Positions 9,331 through 13,937 of a DNA stretch of 13,937 bases are shown here, one piece after another. The position numbers and the translations under genes are program-made. This DNA comes from Ophiosphaerella korrae. Its lineage: Eukaryota > Ascomycota > Dothideomycetes > Pleosporales > Phaeosphaeriaceae. The notes below the pieces were generated by a model that searched no databases, had not been told where the DNA came from, and saw only the letters and a program-made list of their open reading frames with translations. The stretch covers positions 1 to 13,937 of the forward strand of contig JALNQF010000798.1 of assembly GCA_028456385.1 (NCBI GenBank), in the 5' to 3' direction. Positions within the stretch are counted from its first letter, which is position 1. Every line of letters starts with the position of its first letter.

Positions 9331-9657
9331 GACTAAGTAGCTATAAGAATAAAAGTATTAGTGTAAGTACGCTCTTACTTAAAGAGCTTAGTAATATAGT
9401 AGTAACTCTTAGTAAAACCTTTAACTTAAGAAAGTACTTACTTACGTTTAGCTACTAGACTACTAAAAACGTATTAGCTAAGCTCTAAAAGACTATTAAG
9501 ATAAGATTAAGTAAAAAGAAAAATAGAGTTAAAAACTTACTTAACCTATAATTATAGCCCTAAATATAATAATAAATATAAGAGCTATTAAGGTAGATAA
9601 TACCTTTATTATTAAAGAAAATAGAGTATCTAATACTACTATAAATATAGGTAGTAT
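8456..9657. other. 1.2-kb unassigned AT-rich stretch between pol and copy 2
   Basis: No retroviral-type motif, tandem repeat, LTR-like arm or RNA gene was recognised here on either strand, apart from the tentative frame described separately. Base use is the same as elsewhere (CpA/TpG nearly absent), so it was also mutated as repeated DNA. A purine-rich AAAGAAAATAGAG lies at 9614-9626, about 30 bases short of the copy 2 LTR. A polypurine tract should touch the LTR, and the bases directly before 9658 (AATATAGGTAGTAT) are not a purine run. Confidence 0.5.
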
Positions 9658-9980
9658 TGTAGTAGAGTATTATAAAGAAAGGAATAGTAAAAAAAAAGGG
9701 GGTAGGTAGTTACTAGGGAAATACGAGTACTAAGAGCTTATAAGGAGGTAAACTATTAAGGAGGAAAAGAAGAGGGAGAGTATAGCTAATAGGCCTTTAG
9801 GTTATAAGATATAATCTATAGGAATATAAACAACGTTTAGAACTAGTTTAGCTAATAAAGTCTAAGTTCTTTAAGACTAATAAGCCCTTAGGCCCTAGAT
9901 CTATATTAGGTATATAACCCTACAACAAATAGTAACTAACGTAAAACTCGAACCTATAACCTTAGCCTTAGGAGCGCTAG

Positions 9981-10000
9981 CTTACGCACTATTGCGTAAG
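9981..10000. repeat. Perfect 8-bp inverted repeat (hairpin) in LTR, copy 2
   Basis: CTTACGCA, loop CTAT, TGCGTAAG: eight paired bases, the unmutated form of the site at 1069-1088. One CpA and its mirror TpG are retained here, a rarity in this window. Confidence 0.75.
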
Positions 10001-10104
10001 GTATAGGAATAGATATAGGAATAGATAGGTATAGGAATAGGTATAGGAATAGGTATAGGAATAGGCATAGGCATAGGTATAGAAATAGGTATAGGAATAG
10101 GTAT
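9999..10104 (+). repeat. Minisatellite, 12-bp unit GGAATAGGTATA, copy 2
   Basis: About eight or nine units of the same 12-mer as in copy 1, with variants GGCATAGGCATA and GAAATAGGTATA. It is about 40 bp shorter than the copy 1 array and is followed directly by TATATATATAAAAC. Confidence 0.88.
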
Positions 10105-10190
10105 ATATATAAAACTAAAGACAAGCTAACTTATTTTATATAAGAATAGGTATAGTATAAGTATAAGTATAAAAATAGGAATATACTACA

Positions 10191-10373
10191 AATATATAGA
10201 GCCTAAAACCTAAGAGGCTATAGGTAGTACAAAAGGTAAGTAGTGTAACTAGCTAAAAATAAAGAAGCTAATAGAAAATATTAGAAAAGCTTCTAACAAG
10301 CCCTTAGGCACTTAATAAATAGCTAGTAGAAGTATAGATAATAGGAATATTAAAATAGAAAAATAACTAGTAA
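10191..10373 (+). other. Leader between candidate LTR and gag, copy 2
   Basis: Matches 1319-1501 of copy 1. It should hold the primer binding site; TAGAGCCTAAAACCTA lies near 10198. No tRNA match can be assigned after RIP. Confidence 0.35.
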
Positions 10374-13300
10374 GAAAATAGTAAGGATAGAACAGAATAA
10401 CAAGTAGTATAGTAAGAAGAAATAGCCTAGTAGTAGTAAGTAGTATACTACAATTATAGATAAATAACGTATAAAGAGAGTAGTAAAAGAAAGAATATTA
10501 TAAGGTAATCTTAAGCTATAAGATCTAACCTATTATCTAATAAAGAGACTATACTAAGGCTATCTCTCTACTAGCTAAGAACTTCCTTATATAACTTAGG
10601 ACTCCTAAACCTAATACCTAAAGGACTATAGGATATACCTAAAAGAATTAGTATACTAATAATAGATAATAGCCTTACTATCCTAAACACACCTTAACTA
10701 ATAATTAAAATATCTTTAGAGATATTTAGCTAGCTTATAGTAGCTATTAAAATAATAGTAGAATAGAGTAGTAGAGTATATATTAGTAAATAAAACCTAT
10801 TTATAGATAAGAAGTTTAAGTTTACTAGTACTAATATAATAGAGTTTCTAGATAGTATTAAAGAATAAGTAATCTTTTATAGATAGCCTATTAGAGACTA
10901 GATCTATAACGTTATTGTGTTTAGTAATAGGATAAGAAAAGATATTATTAAATAAAGTATAACTAAGTTTATAGAGGTAGAGAAAGCTAAAGATTAGGTA
11001 AAGGTTAGAGAAGTAATAAGAAATAGGTTCTAAGAGTCTAATAAGGTATAATAAGAAGAGATAGAAGAAGTACTCTAAACCTAGCTATAGTAATACTTAC
11101 TTATAGATAACTTCTCTCTCTAAAACTACTTTAATAACTTTAGCCCTTAGTTTATAAAGTACTAGAGAGTAAAAACAATTATAGAAGCTATAAAAGGATA
11201 CTACCTAGTAAAAAGACTTAATAAGTACTACCTATAAAAAGTCTTTAATAAATACAACCTAAATAATAAAAACGTAGAGAACTTTAACTTTTAAATAATC
11301 TAGAAGTACTTTAACTAGCTAGTATAGAGAGACTTATAAGTAGAACGTTTTAACCTAGCCTTTAAGAGAACTACAAGCGTACTAAAGCTTGTAAGCTATA
11401 GGAAATAGCTATATATAATACCTAAAAGAATATTTAGGCCTCCTAATATAAAGCCTATACCTAACTCTTATAACTAGACTTAAGAATAGAGGGGAGTCTA
11501 AATACCTCTAGAAATAGAAGTTATATAATTAGACGTTAATAATCTTATAGAATACTTTAAAATAATAAAACTCTAAGTAATTACCCTTATAGCTATAAAC
11601 AACCTAAACGCTAGAGCCTAAGAACTTATCTAGCTACTAGAAGTATACTTAGTTATAGAAAGATAAATTAAAGTAGATAAGTATCTATAGATCCCTTAGG
11701 CTATAGTAAACCTATAGTTAGTAATACCTTTTGTAATAGGGCTATAATTTTAAAAGAACTTTCTACTACTATTTTAGAATAATATAAGACCTTAGTATTA
11801 GAATAATATAGTAGGTATAAGTTTAGACTTTTGCAGTTATATTAGATATAGAGACCTAAATTACTACGTTAATAACTACAAAGAAAGAAAAGCTTTAATA
11901 CTTAATAGATAGATTTAGTTTAATCTAGAAACTAGAAGATACTAATAGAGTATAGAGTAAACTTACTAAAGGTTTATTAAATAGATTAAAGTAAGAGGTA
12001 ACTAAAATAATATAATAATCTAGTATATCTAGTAGAGAATATAAGACCTAAAGTATAGAGAAATAGACCTTTAGGTAATACTAAACCTTATACTATAATA
12101 GCTAGTATAGCCTTAGATAATAGTAGTAATAAACTTACTTAGGAGTATAATAGATAATTTAGAAGAAGATAGAATAGTAAGTATAGAAGAATATAATAGA
12201 TTCTAGATATAGTAACTAAAAATAAAAGAGGATCTAGTAGAGGAAAATATTACTAAAACTACATATATTACTATAGTAGAGTTTAAAACCTAAGAGCCCT
12301 TAGTACCTATTCTAGCTATGCGAAATAATTACAAAAAAGAGGCTAAATTCTTTAAATATAAGTAGACCTAATTTAATAATATAGAAATAGAAATAGATCT
12401 AGAATAACCTCTTAAAAAAATAGATAAATAAAAGAACTACGTAAAAAAGCTTAAGTAGATTAATACTCTAAAACTAAATACTAAAGAGGTAATATAAAAA
12501 GTTATAAAAGCGTATATATCTCTACTTATATAAATACTCTTAGCTAATATACTAGACTTTCTTAAGAAGCTTATAAAGCCTACTTTTATAGTAGATAAGT
12601 TAGAAGAGTTTATAAATATAAGAGTAATAGTAAGTATAACTAAAGACTTAAAAGAGATACTTTAGAGCCCTAAGGGACTACTAGTAGCTCCCTCTTAGAA
12701 TAGCCCGCACCTATACGTAATAAACACTAATATTTCTAACTAAGTAATAGTAGAAGCTATAAATAGAAAAATCGTTAGGTATAGAGCCTATAAACCTTTA
12801 GGCTCCTCTACTAAGGTACCCTTTATTATACCTATATACTCTACTAGTTTTGTAGCTAATATAAATGTAGTAAGAAAGCGCCTAGAATATAACTAACCTA
12901 GTAGGATTAAAAGACTTAGAAAAGAATACCTAAAAGTAATAATCTAGGTCTATAGGACTAGACTACTAGCCCTACTTAACTTAAGAGTAGAACTTAATAT
13001 AATCTACTTTAAAATAGCTCTAGCTACTAGCTTAAGTATAACTTCTATACCTAAAGAAATAGCTAGAGTATAGCTAGTTACTATAAATAGAGTAAAGGAG
13101 TCCTTTAAAGAGATTGTATAGGGCGTACTAGTTATTATTAGAAGTATTAAAGTTTAGTCTAACTTCTTTATTATAAGAGGTCTCTCTTACCTAATAATCT
13201 TTAGGAACCTATTTATAATAGATTGTCGATACTCTTTTAAATAAGAAGATAATAGCTAAATATACTATAAGGTTTAGTTAAAAAATTAAAATACTTCTAT

Positions 13301-13937
13301 AAAGTTTATAGTAATATTTAATAGAATAAAAAGTATAAGATAGATAAATATAATAATAATAGAAAAACTAGTAAGAAACCTTACTACTAAGAGTAGAGTT
13401 CTACAAATAGATACCTAGAAAATAGAGAAATAAAAAAGAGACGCCTAGAGAACTATTAGTAGTACCTAGTATCTATACTAGGAATTATAGAATAATCTAT
13501 AGGTAGATCTAATAATAATAAAATAAGCTAGTATTTCCCTAGATAAAAGTATCTTAGAAATCCTAGAAGACCTTGTAGGGATATAGAAATAAGTAGAAAG
13601 AAGAAAATAGATACCTAAAGGCTTATTAAAGGTAGAACTATAATTTAAGCTAAATACTATATATAAGTTAAAAGGTAAAAAAGTATAGCTAGTCTATAAC
13701 TCCTTAGTATAGCCCTACTAAGTAGAGGGTTAATTAGACTAGAAAGTAAGAGTAGAACTTAGGTAGCTAGTAAATAATAACTAAAGCTAGAGACAATTCT
13801 AATAATATATTACTAATAAGACTACTCTCTTTTCTATAGGTACTTAGGTTATAGAAGAATAGCTAGTAAAAATAAAGATCGCTAACTAGCTATAGCTAAG
13901 AGAAAGAGAGATACTAATTAAAGTTTTTCTATATTAA
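10374..13937 (+). pseudogene. gag-pol: gag-pol in a single frame, copy 2, RIP-inactivated, partial
   Basis: One frame (codons starting at 10374, 10377 and so on) runs through Gag and on into protease and the RT start without a shift. The capsid start FTSTNIIEFLDSIKE is at 10821-10865. The zinc knuckle at 11838-11879 has all four metal positions now Tyr, including the Cys that copy 1 keeps. The bridge LLRSIIDNLEED lies across 12135-12170. A surviving in-frame ATG is at 12318-12320. The protease loop LLNLRVELN spans about 12969-12998, with the catalytic Asp as Asn. In-frame TAA at 11052, 11664 and 12042 are CAA in copy 1; CAA at 10401 is TAA in copy 1. This suggests the family originally made Gag-Pol as one fused product, as several fungal Ty3/gypsy elements do. 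The frame is cut by the window end; its start is unknown. Confidence 0.83.

Larger units (their letters stand above)
753..9657 (+). mobile_element. Ty3/gypsy LTR retrotransposon, copy 1 (RIP-killed)
   Basis: This is a plus-strand LTR retrotransposon with the order candidate LTR (753-1318), leader, gag, protease, RT, RNase H, integrase and GPY/F module. That order (RT before integrase) defines Ty3/gypsy rather than Ty1/copia. Its left edge is set by where homology to copy 2 begins and by a TGTAG-type LTR end. Upstream sequence belongs to an unrelated minus-strand element, so copy 1 inserted into that element's pol. The right edge is uncertain: recognisable pol sequence ends near 8455 and no 3' LTR is visible before the copy 2 LTR at 9658. 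The stated end is therefore that of the repeat unit, not a proven element boundary. All coding frames carry dozens of TAA/TAG codons that derive from Gln, Arg or Trp by C-to-T or G-to-A change. No functional protein could be made. Confidence 0.82.
9658..10190 (+). repeat. Candidate LTR of copy 2 (possibly shared with copy 1)
   Basis: 533 bp, beginning TGTAGTAG and ending TACTACA (10184-10190), so the ends form a 7-bp inverted repeat TGTAGTA/TACTACA with the canonical TG...CA termini. Copy 2 shows the undamaged TG start that became TA in copy 1. It contains the hairpin (9981-10000), the shorter minisatellite (9999-10104) and a TATA-like run. Upstream homology to copy 1 stops within about six bases of this point. 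As with the copy 1 LTR, the 3' edge rests on the terminal inverted repeat only. Confidence 0.62.
9658..13937 (+). mobile_element. Ty3/gypsy LTR retrotransposon, copy 2 (partial at window end)
   Basis: Second copy of the same family in the same orientation, aligned base for base with 753-5058. The offset starts at 8905, is 8872 after the minisatellite and 8876 after the gag-pol indel. Differences are almost all C/T or G/A; identity is above 90% by eye. It carries the candidate LTR, leader, gag, protease and the start of RT, then runs off the window. Neither copy is uniformly more damaged: each keeps some CpA or TpG that the other has lost. It lies in tandem behind copy 1, either sharing this LTR with it or as a later insertion. 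Confidence 0.88.

Noticed and set aside
8456..9657. 3' LTR of copy 1 within this stretch
   Set aside because: Neither the minisatellite, the hairpin nor the AGTATTATAAAG start of the LTR is found here.
9901..9960. Telomere-like TAACCCTA (about 9915) and scattered CTTAGG/CCTAAG
   Set aside because: Only single occurrences, with no TTAGGG array. CTTAG and CTAAG words are common because the window lacks CA and TG.
1..13937. Mitochondrial or AT-rich bacterial/plastid DNA
   Set aside because: Composition is not simple AT bias: CpA and TpG are selectively lost while AG/CT are common, and the only recognisable genes are nuclear LTR retroelements with RIP-type changes.
1..13937. tRNA or rRNA genes
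   Set aside because: No cloverleaf arms with the conserved GGTTCGA-type T loop and no rRNA core motif were seen on either strand by eye.

Overview
The window is AT-rich (about 30% GC by eye), TpA-rich DNA in which the dinucleotides CpA and TpG are almost missing. As a result it has almost no ATG, CAA, CAG, TGG or TGA, and TAA/TAG are scattered through every frame. This is the signature of saturating repeat-induced point mutation (RIP, CpA to TpA on both strands) in a filamentous ascomycete (Pezizomycotina). The setting looks like an AT-rich, repeat-filled block of such a genome. I see no intact protein gene, no rRNA or tRNA gene and no CRISPR array.

Three dead LTR retrotransposons of the Ty3/gypsy type can be read once stops are treated as former Gln, Arg or Trp codons. 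(1) Positions 1-746 hold, on the minus strand, part of a pol gene: the start of reverse transcriptase through the YLDD box (now YLDN). It is cut off at the left window edge and interrupted at about 747-752. (2) From 753 a plus-strand element (copy 1) begins with a candidate 566-bp LTR, followed by a leader, Gag with a CCHC knuckle, protease, RT, RNase H, integrase and a GPY/F module, down to about 8455. About 1.2 kb of unidentified sequence follows. (3) From 9658 a second copy in the same orientation (copy 2) starts with a 533-bp candidate LTR and runs to the window end, where it stops at the beginning of RT.

Copies 1 and 2 align over about 4.3 kb, with an offset of about 8.9 kb, and differ almost only by C/T and G/A. 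The two copies reveal each other's history. In the Gag frame one copy keeps CAA or TGT where the other has TAA or TAT, which confirms the frame and the cause of the stops. A 4-bp difference near 3261/12133 leaves gag and pol in one frame in copy 2 but in two frames in copy 1. The LTR carries a length-variable minisatellite and an 8-bp-stem hairpin that is perfect in both copies although its bases differ.

Open questions are how copy 2 is joined to copy 1 (shared LTR or separate insertion) and what the 8456-9657 stretch is. I do not see a defence system, gene cluster or other novel cellular system here. The interest lies in the nested, RIP-erased elements.
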